A stretch of 37,408 nt of DNA from Thermosediminibacteraceae bacterium (GTDB taxonomy: Bacteria; Bacillota; Thermosediminibacteria; Thermosediminibacterales; Thermosediminibacteraceae): assembly GCA_021890755.1 (NCBI GenBank), contig JAKKUQ010000015.1, forward strand, positions 1-37,408. The letters run 5' to 3'. A program made the translations under genes and the position numbers. Below are positions 24,430 to 32,786 of this stretch, piece after piece. Every line of letters starts with the position of its first letter. Positions within the stretch are counted from its first letter, which is position 1. Below the pieces are notes generated by a model that saw only the letters and a list, made by a program, of their open reading frames with translations, did not search any database and was not told the origin of the DNA.

Positions 24430-25137
24430 ATGCCATTCAAAAAAGGACCGATTCCGGCCTATTTCAGGCTGAAGCAGATAATAATCGACGACATAAAAAA
24501 GAAGGGGATGAACCCCGGGGACATGCTCCCTTCCGAGCGGGAATACTGCGAGCGCTTCGGCTTGAGCAGGATGACCGTAAGGCAGGCCTTGAAGGAACTG
24601 GAGCACGAGGGGATCATAGTCAGGGAAAGGGGAAGGGGGAGTTTCGTGGCAATACCTCCCATAGAGCAGGAGGGAATCATGAGCTTTACCGAAATGGTAA
24701 GGGCCAAGGGCCTGGAGCCCGAGACGGAAGTGCTCGAATTCCAAAAAAGGCCGGCAGGCCCCTGGGGGGAGTTCCTGGAAATCGGCGAGAAGGAAGAAAT
24801 ATATGAGATTACCCGCTTGAGAAAAGCCAGTGGGGTGCCGATAGCGGTGGAGACGGTTTTCATACCGGCGCTCCTGGTGCCCGGCATCGAAGCCGCCGAC
24901 CTTTCCGGTTCGCTCTTTACGGTCCTTCAAGAGCGCTACGGCATTGAAATAAAAAGGTCCAAGACCAGTTTTTCGGCCGTTTTGTCCACGCCGGAGATGG
25001 AAAAGGTGCTGATGCTGGGAGGAACCTGGCCTCTTTTGAGGGTTGAAAGTCTCAACTTTTATACAAAGCCAATTTATTACGAAATCTCGCACTACCGCTC
25101 CGACCAGTTCAAGATAACGGTAAATATCAGTAGATAG
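24430..25137 (+). CDS. nagR: GntR/HutC family regulator, NagR-like
   Basis: The product is 235 residues. The N-terminal winged helix carries PSEREYCERFGLSRMTVRQA and LEHEGIIVRERGRGSFV near residues 34-75. A UTRA ligand domain follows, with VLEFQKRPAGPW, EIYEITRLRKASGVPIAVE and a C-terminal YYEISHYRSDQFKI. NagR senses glucosamine-6-P or GlcNAc-6-P and controls nag genes. It starts at ATG 24430 after GGGAGGG. It lies directly before nagB and nagA, which supports the specific assignment. Confidence 0.88.
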   Translation: MPFKKGPIPAYFRLKQIIIDDIKKKGMNPGDMLPSEREYCERFGLSRMTVRQALKELEHEGIIVRERGRGSFVAIPPIEQEGIMSFTEMVRAKGLEPETEVLEFQKRPAGPWGEFLEIGEKEEIYEITRLRKASGVPIAVETVFIPALLVPGIEAADLSGSLFTVLQERYGIEIKRSKTSFSAVLSTPEMEKVLMLGGTWPLLRVESLNFYTKPIYYEISHYRSDQFKITVNISR

Positions 25138-25149
25138 GAGGGATTCCGG

Positions 25150-25905
25150 ATGGAAATCATTATAGCCAGGGATTACGATGAGATGAGCAAAAAGGCGGCC
25201 CAAATCATAGCGGAGGAGATAAAGAAAAAGCCCGAACTGGTGCTAGGTCTGGCGACGGGGGGCACGCCGGTGGGGACTTACCGGGAGCTCGTAAGGATGT
25301 ACCGAAAGGGCGAGGTGGATTTTTCCCGAGTAATAACCTTCAACCTCGACGAGTACCTGGGCCTTCCGCCCGAGGATGAGCGAAGCTACCATTACTACAT
25401 GTATTCCAATTTCTTCGACCACGTCAACGTGAAGCCGGAAAACATCCACATCCCCAACGGCGTTGCCGAGGACATCGAGGAAGAATGCCGCCGCTACGAC
25501 GAGGCTATAAAGGAAGCCGGAGGCATAGACCTTCAACTGCTGGGGATAGGTGTGAATGGCCATATCGGCTTTAACGAGCCTGGAGAGGAACTCATGGCCA
25601 ACACCCACGTGACGACCCTCGCCCCCGATACCATCAAGGCCAACGCCCGCTTCTTTAACAGCGAGGACGAAGTCCCCAGGAAAGCCATAACCGTGGGGCT
25701 CGGGACCATAATGAAGGCGAAGAAGATCGTGCTCCTCGCCAGCGGGAAGGAAAAGGCAGGGATAATGGCTGAACTCCTGAGCGATAACGCCGTTTCAACC
25801 AAAGTGCCGGCCTCCTTTTTGCTGCTGCACCCGGATGTCACGATCGTGATGGACGAGGAAGCGGCCCAAATTTACCTGGAGAAAAAGGGGGAAGTGAGGG
25901 CATGA
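25150..25905 (+). CDS. nagB: Glucosamine-6-phosphate deaminase NagB
   Basis: The product is 251 residues. It has [17 protein letters not shown] near residue 33, the catalytic Asp in [11 protein letters not shown] near 64, the base pair region [14 protein letters not shown] near 133, and the helix signature TVGLGTIM. It turns glucosamine-6-P into fructose-6-P and ammonia. AGGAGGG at 25136-25142 precedes the ATG and overlaps the nagR stop codon. The stop overlaps nagA by four bases. Confidence 0.96.
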   Translation: MEIIIARDYDEMSKKAAQIIAEEIKKKPELVLGLATGGTPVGTYRELVRMYRKGEVDFSRVITFNLDEYLGLPPEDERSYHYYMYSNFFDHVNVKPENIHIPNGVAEDIEEECRRYDEAIKEAGGIDLQLLGIGVNGHIGFNEPGEELMANTHVTTLAPDTIKANARFFNSEDEVPRKAITVGLGTIMKAKKIVLLASGKEKAGIMAELLSDNAVSTKVPASFLLLHPDVTIVMDEEAAQIYLEKKGEVRA

Positions 25906-27065
25906 AAGTTCTCATCAAAAACGCCCGGGTGGTGACTCCTTACGAGGTCCTGGAGGACGGCTGGGTACTGATCGATAGCGGCAGGATCGCCGAAGTAAAG
26001 CAGGGCCAGCTTCCCGAAGGCAGCTTCGACCGGGTGGTGGATGCGGAGGGCTGCTTCCTTTCTCCCGGCTTTATAGACATCCACAACCACGGGGGAAAGG
26101 GCAGGGATTTTATGGATGCGACTTTCGACGCCATCGATACCATAGCCAGGTTTCATCTTAAAAACGGCGTCACTGGATTTCTGGCCACCGTCATGACCGC
26201 CCCCTTTGAAGAGATGAAAGAGGCGGTGGTGGCCGCCCGGGAGTACCTGAAGGGGCAAAGGCCCGAAGAAGGGAAGGCAGAACTTCTCGGCATCTACGTA
26301 GAAGGCCCTTACTTTTCCCTGAAAAAGAAGGGGGCCCAGCCCGGAGAACACATAAAAAAGCCGGAGCTCAAGGAACTCGAAGAACTGATCACGGCGTCGG
26401 AAGATACCGTAAAGGTGGTCTCCCTCGCCTCCGAAGTGGAGGGGTCGGATAAAGCGGTCGCCTTTCTCAAGGAGAAGGGGATTGTGGCAGCTCTTGGGCA
26501 CACCGACGCCACTTACGAAGAGGCAAAGCGCGGCATCGACCTGGGGATAAGGCTCTCCACCCATACCTTCAACGGCATGAGGGGCTTCGAGCACCGGGAA
26601 CCGGGAGCGGCCGGCGCAGTCCTGACCGACGAAAGGGTGTCCTGCGAGCTCATCTGCGACGGCGTGCACCTGCACCCCGCTGCCGTAAAACTGGTGCTCC
26701 AGGCCAAGGGGAAGGAAAGGGTGATCCTCGTGTCGGACGCCATGATGGCGGCGGGGCTTTCCGACGGCGAATATACTCTAGGAGGCCAGCGGGTTTTCGT
26801 GAAAGGCGGCAGGGCCCGCCTGGCGGATGGCACCATAGCGGGCTCCACACTCTCCCTGGACCGGGCGGTCCGGTACCTCGTGAAGGTCCTGGGGGTTCCG
26901 GTGCAGGATGCGGTGAGGATGGCGAGCCTGAATCCCGCCACAATAATAGGGGAAGCCCGCCGAAAGGGCAGCGTGGAAGTGGGCAAGGACGCGGACCTGG
27001 TGGCGTTCGACGATGATATCAGGGTAAGATGGGCTATGGTGAGGGGAGTGTTTTACAGACCTTAA
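25902..27065 (+). CDS. nagA: N-acetylglucosamine-6-phosphate deacetylase NagA
   Basis: The product is 387 residues of the amidohydrolase superfamily. Motifs are [17 protein letters not shown] near residue 55, [17 protein letters not shown] near 130, [11 protein letters not shown] near 196, [16 protein letters not shown] near 216, [13 protein letters not shown] near 248 and the catalytic Asp in [12 protein letters not shown] near 276. It deacetylates GlcNAc-6-P for NagB. Its stop codon overlaps the stop of the converging permease gene. Confidence 0.95.
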   Translation: MKVLIKNARVVTPYEVLEDGWVLIDSGRIAEVKQGQLPEGSFDRVVDAEGCFLSPGFIDIHNHGGKGRDFMDATFDAIDTIARFHLKNGVTGFLATVMTAPFEEMKEAVVAAREYLKGQRPEEGKAELLGIYVEGPYFSLKKKGAQPGEHIKKPELKELEELITASEDTVKVVSLASEVEGSDKAVAFLKEKGIVAALGHTDATYEEAKRGIDLGIRLSTHTFNGMRGFEHREPGAAGAVLTDERVSCELICDGVHLHPAAVKLVLQAKGKERVILVSDAMMAAGLSDGEYTLGGQRVFVKGGRARLADGTIAGSTLSLDRAVRYLVKVLGVPVQDAVRMASLNPATIIGEARRKGSVEVGKDADLVAFDDDIRVRWAMVRGVFYRP

Positions 27066-27994
27066 AGTTGTCCGCCCTCTTGAGTTAAAAATTCGCCTTC
27101 GATAGAAAAGCGGTTCGTGCCCCAGACCCCCAGAAGGATCATCAAGGCGCCGGCCGCATGGATGATGGTAAAAGGCTCGCCTCGGAAAGCCACTCCTGCT
27201 ACCACCGAAATTACGGTGGTGAGGTTTGAGAACACCGAGGATCGGGAGGCGGGAAGCCTGGAGAGCGTGAAATTTACGAGAAAATAGGCCAGGACCGACG
27301 AGAAAAGCCCGAGGTAACAGAGGGCGAAGACAACCTCTGCATCCAGGAGCGGGGCGAAATAATCGGCGGTATTTCCGGCTATCGCGGAAAGGATAAGACC
27401 TGCTGCGTTGAAGAAGATGGCTCCGACCCACATCATGGCGAAGGTGATTTCGAACGGCGAGTAAACCGCTGACAGTTTTCTGCTGTAGATGTTGAAAAGG
27501 GAGGCCGACAGCACCGCCCCGAAGAGAAGGAGGAGCCCCAGTTTGCTCCCGCCGGCATCGCCTCCCCCCTGCGATGAGATGGCCATAACCCCTGCCGCCG
27601 AGAGCAGGATGAAGAATACCTGGAAGGGGCTCAGCCGCTCTTTCAATATAAAAGCCCCCAGGACTGCGACCAGTACGGGGATGAGGGCAATCATGAGGCC
27701 GGCCTGGGAGGAAGAGGTGAGCTTCACCCCGAAGGTCTCAAATACAAAATAGCATCCCGGCTCCAGGAGCGAGAGGAAAAGCAGGGGTTTGAAGTTTTTC
27801 CCTTTGAAAGAGATCGGCACAGCCCCCAATGCGGCAACCAAAGTCACGGCGAGAGCTGCTAAGGCAAACCGGAAACCTATGAATTTTATGGGGTCGACCT
27901 TGTCCAGGGCGTTTTTTGTAAAGAGGAAGGAAAATCCAAAAATGGCCGAATAGCAGATCCCTGATAGATAAGCCTTTACTCTCTCTGCCTTCAT
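27062..27994 (-). CDS. DMT superfamily permease (EamA domains)
   Basis: The product is 310 residues with ten predicted membrane helices in two EamA repeats; the second begins near residue 155. It starts MKAERVKAYLSGICYSAIFG, and the pattern FGFSFLFTKNAL followed by FRFALAALAV is typical of the family. Members export amino acids, sugars or other metabolites, or import nucleotide sugars; the substrate is unknown. AAGGTGATC precedes the ATG. It converges with nagA, with four shared bases at the stops, and diverges from the PRD regulator gene. Confidence 0.88.
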   Translation of the reverse strand: MKAERVKAYLSGICYSAIFGFSFLFTKNALDKVDPIKFIGFRFALAALAVTLVAALGAVPISFKGKNFKPLLFLSLLEPGCYFVFETFGVKLTSSSQAGLMIALIPVLVAVLGAFILKERLSPFQVFFILLSAAGVMAISSQGGGDAGGSKLGLLLLFGAVLSASLFNIYSRKLSAVYSPFEITFAMMWVGAIFFNAAGLILSAIAGNTADYFAPLLDAEVVFALCYLGLFSSVLAYFLVNFTLSRLPASRSSVFSNLTTVISVVAGVAFRGEPFTIIHAAGALMILLGVWGTNRFSIEGEFLTQEGGQL

Positions 27995-28010
27995 AAGATC
28001 ACCTTACAAT

Positions 28011-28040
28011 ATATTAACATAAATATTTGGGCTTTAGCAA
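28011..28040 (-). promoter_or_regulatory. Promoter of the DMT permease gene
   Basis: Read leftwards, TTGCTA (28040-28035), 18 bases and TAATAT (28016-28011) lie 17 bases before the permease ATG. The -35 overlaps one arm of the inverted repeat TAGCAAA (28035-28041) and TTTGCTA (28052-28058), a possible operator between the two divergent genes. Confidence 0.5.
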
Positions 28041-28063
28041 AAAAAATGAGCTTTGCTATATCA

Positions 28064-28092
28064 TTTACAATTTTTTGACAATATGTTATCAT
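28064..28092 (+). promoter_or_regulatory. Promoter of the PRD antiterminator gene
   Basis: TTTACA (28064-28069), a 17-base spacer and TATCAT (28087-28092) form a good sigma-A promoter. The -10 includes the first two bases of the ATG at 28091, so that ATG cannot be in the mRNA. This supports the TTG at 28130 as the start of the gene. Confidence 0.6.
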
Positions 28093-28129
28093 GGTAGTGA
28101 CAGATTTGGACACAAGTGGGGAATTGGCC

Positions 28130-28975
28130 TTGGCAGATTACAGGGTTATAAAGCCCTTCAACAACAATGTGGTCCTCGCCTCGGAGGGGAAAACCGGGGC
28201 TGAAGTGGTGCTGGTCGGAAAGGGCATCGGCTTCGGCGCCCGCCGGGGGGCGAGGGTGGATGAGGCGAGAATCGAAAAAGTATTTTACTTTTTCGACAGG
28301 GACCAGTTTGACCGCTACGAGGAGGTAATCAGTCGGATAGACGGGCGCGTGATAGGAGTGGCGGAAGAGGTAATAGCTATGGCGTGCAGGGAATTTAAAA
28401 TCCCCCTGAATGAGCATATACACGTGGCCCTGGCAGACCACATAAATTTCACCCTGGAGCGCCTCTCCGGGGGCATCGAAATAAAAAACCCCTTCCTGGA
28501 CGAGATAAAGGTGCTGTACCCGGAGGACTACGAACTGGCCTGCCGGGCGGCGGAGCTCATCAAGGAAAGGTTTGGGGTGGAACTTCCCGACGGAGAAAAG
28601 GGCTTTATAGCCATGCACATCCACTCCGCCCGGTCCAACCAGGAGGTCTCCAGGCCTGTGAAATACGCCTCCATGATAAACAGGATGATAGAGATAATCG
28701 AGGAAGGGCTCGGCCTAAAAATCGAAAAAAACGGCATAAATTACGCCAGGCTGCTGGTGCACCTCCGGTTTACCCTGGAGAGGATGGATAAGGACATCCC
28801 CATAAAAAATCCGCTTCTTTCCAGCATTAAAAAGGAATTCCGGGAAAGTTACAGAATAGCCAAAAGGCTGGGCGACTTCATTGCCGAGCGCATGGACAAA
28901 AAAGTACCCGAAGATGAACTCGGTTATCTCGCCCTGCACATTCAAAGGATAAGGTTTGCCTTAACCGGCGAGTGA
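28130..28975 (+). CDS. BglG/LicT family transcription antiterminator
   Basis: The product is 281 residues, the usual length. The N-terminal RNA-binding CAT domain reads VIKPFNNNVVLASEGKTGAE (residues 6-25) and ends VGKGIGFGARRG. Two PRDs follow with their phosphorylatable histidines, in NEHIHVALADHINF and GFIAMHIHSA (PRD1) and ARLLVHLRFTLERM and LGYLALHIQRI (PRD2). Such proteins bind a leader RNA and prevent termination when PTS sugar is present. TTG 28130 has GTGGGGA eight bases upstream; an ATG at 28091 lies in the promoter. It precedes the PTS locus and presumably controls it, but I find no clear target RNA in the window. Confidence 0.88.
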   Translation: MADYRVIKPFNNNVVLASEGKTGAEVVLVGKGIGFGARRGARVDEARIEKVFYFFDRDQFDRYEEVISRIDGRVIGVAEEVIAMACREFKIPLNEHIHVALADHINFTLERLSGGIEIKNPFLDEIKVLYPEDYELACRAAELIKERFGVELPDGEKGFIAMHIHSARSNQEVSRPVKYASMINRMIEIIEEGLGLKIEKNGINYARLLVHLRFTLERMDKDIPIKNPLLSSIKKEFRESYRIAKRLGDFIAERMDKKVPEDELGYLALHIQRIRFALTGE

Positions 28976-29109
28976 ACTAGCAGATGCTGTCGCTGCAAGG
29001 ACGCCATAATTTTTTTAATGTCTTATGAAATAAAATTACAAAAAATTTATGTTTATATGAAGGATTATTACAATTTATGAAGAATATATATATTAAAAGA
29101 GGTGAAATT

Positions 29110-29952
29110 ATGCCGGGGGATTTGGAAAAAATCCAGGCTATTTTGAACAACCTGAAGCCTTCGGAAAAAAAGATAGCCCAGTATATTCTGAAGAACCCCG
29201 AGGAAATTTCAGACCTTACCATCGCGGAACTCGCGAAGCGATGCGGCACCAGCGAGGCCAGCGTCGTGAGATTCTGCAAAACCCTGGGGTACAAGGGCTA
29301 CCAGGATTTGAAAATCAAAGTTTCGGCCGATCTTGCCGTAAAGAGCAAAAAGATCCAGGGGCTCGTGAGCGTAGATGACGACGTGGACGCCATAATAACG
29401 AAGGTGTCCAAGAACAACATGCTGGCCGTGGAAAACACCATGGACGTCCTGGACAGGGCCGAAGTGGCAAAAGCGGCCCAGGCCCTCATGAAAGCCAAGA
29501 AGATAGATTTTTACGGGGTCGGGGCTTCGGGCATAGTGGCCCAGGATGCCATGCACAAATTCATGAGAATAAATAAGGCCTGCACCGCGTACACCGATAC
29601 CCACATGCAGCTTACATCGGCGGCCAACCTCTCGCCGGAAGACGTGGCGGTAGGCATATCGTACTCCGGACAGACGATGGACACCGTCGACGCCCTGAGG
29701 CTCGCTAAAAATGCGGGAGCGACCACCATATGTATCACCAAGTTCGGCCATTCGCCGATAACGGAGGTAGCCGACATTAAGCTCTTCGTCACTTCTTCCG
29801 AGGCCCTCTTCAGGAGCGGCGCCATGGCATCCCGCATAGCCCAACTCAACGTCATCGATATACTCTTTACCCTAGTGGCCTGCCAGAAGTACGACGATAT
29901 CATAAAGTATCTGGAAAACACCAGCGAAGCCGTCGCCCCGAGGAAATACTGA
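29110..29952 (+). CDS. RpiR family regulator with SIS domain (MurR-like)
   Basis: The product is 280 residues. The N-terminal helix-turn-helix has LKPSEKKIAQYILKNPEEIS and CGTSEASVVRFCKTLGYKGY (residues 17-65). The SIS sugar-phosphate domain has FYGVGASGIVAQDAMHKFMR near 138 and GISYSGQTMDTVDALRLAKN near 183. RpiR/MurR proteins sense phosphosugars, and MurR responds to MurNAc-6-P. The genes murQ and anmK downstream make a MurNAc-6-P sensor plausible but unproved. Start ATG 29110 follows AGAGGTGA. Confidence 0.87.
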   Translation: MPGDLEKIQAILNNLKPSEKKIAQYILKNPEEISDLTIAELAKRCGTSEASVVRFCKTLGYKGYQDLKIKVSADLAVKSKKIQGLVSVDDDVDAIITKVSKNNMLAVENTMDVLDRAEVAKAAQALMKAKKIDFYGVGASGIVAQDAMHKFMRINKACTAYTDTHMQLTSAANLSPEDVAVGISYSGQTMDTVDALRLAKNAGATTICITKFGHSPITEVADIKLFVTSSEALFRSGAMASRIAQLNVIDILFTLVACQKYDDIIKYLENTSEAVAPRKY

Positions 29953-30033
29953 ATTTTTTTAAAGTACTATGAAGTAAAGTTTCTAGAAATAGGTATAAAT
30001 TATGAAATAAATTTGCGGAAGGGGGGATTTATT

Positions 30034-30342
30034 TTGAAAATACTTCTGGTGTGTTCGGGGGGGATGAGCACCAGCATCGTGGTAAAAGCAGTGGAGAAAA
30101 AGGCTGCAGAACTGAAAGAAGATGTATACGTGGAAGCGGTGTCCACCACCCAGTTTGAAGAAAAATTGAAGGACTTCGATGTGGCTCTGATTGCACCGCA
30201 GGTAAGGCACCGGAAGCAGTATTTCGATGAAATAGCTTCAAAGCACCATGTCCCCACTGGGGTCATAGAACCTCAGGCTTACGGTCCTTTTGGCGGAGAA
30301 AAGATAATCCGGCAAGCTAAAGAAATCCTGAAGGGGGTATGA
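30034..30342 (+). CDS. PTS lactose/cellobiose family IIB component
   Basis: The product is 102 residues. The phosphorylated Cys is in KILLVCSGGMSTSIVV at the N terminus. The fold residues VALIAPQVRHRKQYF near 50 are typical of the lactose/cellobiose IIB family. It passes phosphate from IIA to the incoming sugar. Start TTG 30034 follows GGAAGGGGGG. It is the first PTS gene, three bases before IIC. By context it is ChbB-like (diacetylchitobiose). Confidence 0.92.
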   Translation: MKILLVCSGGMSTSIVVKAVEKKAAELKEDVYVEAVSTTQFEEKLKDFDVALIAPQVRHRKQYFDEIASKHHVPTGVIEPQAYGPFGGEKIIRQAKEILKGV

Positions 30343-30345
30343 AAA

Positions 30346-31599
30346 GTGGAGGCAATTTTAAAGTGGGTAGAAGAAAAGCTCATGCCTCCGATGGCCAAAC
30401 TCGCCGAACAGAGGCATCTGAGGGCTGTGAGGGATGGGATAGTGGCCACCCTGCCACTGATAATAGTAGGGAGCTTCTTCCTGATCGTCGCTTCGCCTCC
30501 CATACCGGCCCTGTCGGCAAAGGTTCAACCTTATGCAGCCCAGATTTTGTTGCTTTACCGCTTGAGCGTAGGACTTATGGCCCTTTATGCTGTCCACGGA
30601 ATAGGATACAGCCTGGCGAAATCCTATAACCTGGACCCCGTAACAGGCGGACTTTTAGCTCTGGCTTCTTTCATCATGATTAACCTGCCGCAGAATATAG
30701 AGAATATAGGCTTTGTCCTGCCCATAAGCGGCCTGGGCGGAGCTGGCCTCTTCTCGGCCATAATCATGGCGTTTTTCGCCGTGGAGGTCATGAGGTTTTT
30801 GACCGAGAGGAAGATAACCATAAAAATGCCCGAAGGAGTTCCCGAATCGGTGGCCCGGTCATTCGAGGCGCTGATACCCGCTGCCGTAATAATGGTCATC
30901 ATATACATCGTGAGGATTGCCTTAAACATCAACATTCAGGAAGTCATAATGAACTTATTTAAACCTCTGGTCACCGCCGGCGATTCGCTCGTGGGAGTGC
31001 TGGTTCCGGTCCTGCTGATAACCCTGCTCTGGTCCGCCGGCATCCACGGTGTGTCCGTGGTAGGTAGCATTGCAAGGCCCATCTGGATGACGCTTTTGGA
31101 TGCCAACACCCAGGCTGCGGCGGCCGGCAGCAAAATCCTGCCCCACATTGCGCCTGAACCTTTCTTCCAGTGGTTTATATGGATAGGGGGCTCTGGGGCC
31201 ACTTTGTGCCTGGTCTTGCTCATGCTCACGTCGAGGTCCAAATACCTCAGAAACCTGGGAAGAGCTTCGATCCTGCCAGGCATATGCAACATCAACGAAC
31301 CGGTGGTATTCGGAACACCGATAGTTCTAAACCCCATATTGGCCATACCGTTCATTCTGGGCCCGGTGGTCACTGCCATATTGACTTACCTTGCCATGGC
31401 GGCCAATCTGGTCGGCAGGCCCTACATCCTGGCGCCGTGGACACTGCCGGCTCCAATAGGGGCGTATCTTGCCACCGGTGGCGACTGGCGGGCGGCGGTG
31501 CTGGTCTTAATAAATATAGCCATAACGACCCTTATATACTTCCCCTTCTTTAAATTATACGAAAGGAAGCTGTTGGAAGAAGAGTCGAGCGACAATTGA
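30346..31599 (+). CDS. PTS lactose/cellobiose family IIC permease
   Basis: The product is 417 residues with about eight to ten membrane helices. It has the family N terminus MPPMAKLAEQRHLRAVRDGI and the substrate-site block GICNINEPVVFGTPIVLNP near residue 322. It is the membrane channel that imports and phosphorylates the sugar with IIB and IIA. Start GTG 30346 is preceded by AAGGGGGT. The specificity is inferred from neighbours: ChbG and a GH4 enzyme point to an N-acetylated disaccharide rather than cellobiose. Confidence 0.93.
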   Translation: MEAILKWVEEKLMPPMAKLAEQRHLRAVRDGIVATLPLIIVGSFFLIVASPPIPALSAKVQPYAAQILLLYRLSVGLMALYAVHGIGYSLAKSYNLDPVTGGLLALASFIMINLPQNIENIGFVLPISGLGGAGLFSAIIMAFFAVEVMRFLTERKITIKMPEGVPESVARSFEALIPAAVIMVIIYIVRIALNINIQEVIMNLFKPLVTAGDSLVGVLVPVLLITLLWSAGIHGVSVVGSIARPIWMTLLDANTQAAAAGSKILPHIAPEPFFQWFIWIGGSGATLCLVLLMLTSRSKYLRNLGRASILPGICNINEPVVFGTPIVLNPILAIPFILGPVVTAILTYLAMAANLVGRPYILAPWTLPAPIGAYLATGGDWRAAVLVLINIAITTLIYFPFFKLYERKLLEEESSDN

Positions 31600-31607
31600 G
31601 CCGATTA

Positions 31608-31630
31608 AGAGCCGGGCTTTGCCCGGCTCT
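31608..31630 (+). other. Strong hairpin between IIC and IIA genes
   Basis: AGAGCCGGGC (31608-31617) and GCCCGGCTCT (31621-31630) pair over 10 bp with a 3-base loop. No T run follows, so termination is unlikely. In this place it could protect the upstream mRNA end after processing and set different amounts of IIBC and IIA. Confidence 0.6.
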
Positions 31631-31659
31631 CAAAATAAAAGTAGGTGGGGGATTTGGCA

Positions 31660-32007
31660 ATGATCGACGAAAATATCATATTTGAAATAATAGCTTATGG
31701 CGGAAACGCCAGGGCAAAAGCTTACGAAGCCCTAAAACAGGCTAAAGAAGGCAATTTCTATGCGGCCGAGAGTTTTCTCAAAGCAGCTGACGATGAAATG
31801 CACAGGGCCCATGACGTTCAGACTAAAATTTTGCAGGAAGAGGCCCAGGGCAGAAAGCAGGAACTCACGGTGCTCTTGGTGCACGCTCAGGACCATCTGA
31901 TGACCGCCATGGCCGAAAGGACCCTGATAGAGAATTTAATAGACCTGTACAGGCGGGTGCACGAACTCGAAGCCGACCTAAAATCGCTCAAGGGGTGCTG
32001 TCAATGA
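31660..32007 (+). CDS. PTS lactose/cellobiose family IIA component
   Basis: The product is 115 residues, all helical, forming trimers in this family. The phosphorylated His is in LLVHAQDHLMTAM near residue 73. IDENIIFEIIAYGGNARAKA is the usual N terminus. It receives phosphate from HPr and gives it to IIB. Start ATG 31660 has AGGTGGGGGA at good spacing; the upstream TTG at 31654 is too close. The stop overlaps chbG. Confidence 0.93.
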   Translation: MIDENIIFEIIAYGGNARAKAYEALKQAKEGNFYAAESFLKAADDEMHRAHDVQTKILQEEAQGRKQELTVLLVHAQDHLMTAMAERTLIENLIDLYRRVHELEADLKSLKGCCQ

Positions 32008-32786
32008 AAAAGCTTATAGTGAACGCTGACGATTTCGGCCTGACGTCCGGGATCAACCGGGCCGTTCTGGAAGGGATGACAAAAGGCATAATCACCGAGA
32101 CGACGGTGATGGTCAACATGCCCGGAGCATCGGAGGCTCTGGATATGGCGAGAGAGTTTTTCCCCGAGAGGGTGGGCATTCACCTGAATCTCACCTGCGG
32201 ACGGCCGGTGCTGGACCCTGGAGAAGTCCCGAGCTTGGTGGATGAGTCGGGGAACTTTTACCGCCGGCGGGCGATCCTCATGGAGAAAGCTTCACCGGCT
32301 GAAATTGAAAAAGAACTGCGGGCGCAGGTAGAAAAATTTTTAAAGTCCGGCCTTTACCCCAGCCACCTGGACTGCCACCATCACCTGCACCTTCACTCGG
32401 AAGTGGCGAAGATCGTGGCCGAACTGGCTAAAGAACTCGACGTGCCGGTCAGAGCGGTAGACGCTGAGACGAAAACCTTTTTTGAGAGTTCAGGCATTGT
32501 CGTCCCTGAGCACTTTTCCATGGACTTCTACGGGGAAAAGGCTACCCTTGAGAATCTGCTGGCCATCCTGGATTCCTATGAGGAAGGCACCATGGAGATC
32601 ATGACCCACCCCGGTTACTGCGACCGGGAACTAGAAGGAGTCAGCACATACAACTATTTTCGAAAAAAGGAACTGGAGATATTGACAAGCCCTGTTGTCC
32701 GCAGTGCATTAAAAGAGAAAAACGTGGAGCTTTTCAGCTTTAAAGAATTGAAGCTGGAGAAGGGAAGCTCATGGGCTACATCGTAG
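32004..32786 (+). CDS. chbG: ChbG/YdjC family carbohydrate deacetylase
   Basis: The product is 260 residues. Metal ligands are visible as the N-terminal LIVNADDFGLTSGIN, VGIHLNLTCGRPV near residue 52 and LDCHHHLHLHSEV near 122, with EIMTHPGYCDRELEG near 200. ChbG removes one acetyl group from phosphorylated chitobiose or chitotriose so that the phosphoglycosidase can cut it. ATG 32004 overlaps the IIA stop by four bases and AAGGGGTG precedes it. Its place beside IIA, IIB and IIC and a GH4 enzyme matches the E. coli chb logic. Confidence 0.9.
   Translation: MKKLIVNADDFGLTSGINRAVLEGMTKGIITETTVMVNMPGASEALDMAREFFPERVGIHLNLTCGRPVLDPGEVPSLVDESGNFYRRRAILMEKASPAEIEKELRAQVEKFLKSGLYPSHLDCHHHLHLHSEVAKIVAELAKELDVPVRAVDAETKTFFESSGIVVPEHFSMDFYGEKATLENLLAILDSYEEGTMEIMTHPGYCDRELEGVSTYNYFRKKELEILTSPVVRSALKEKNVELFSFKELKLEKGSSWATS

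Noticed and set aside
24157-25203. Open frame of 348 codons on the minus strand across nagR
   Set aside because: It lies opposite clear coding sequence (amine oxidase end, nagR, nagB), has no ribosome binding site and resembles no family; long antisense frames arise from codon bias here.
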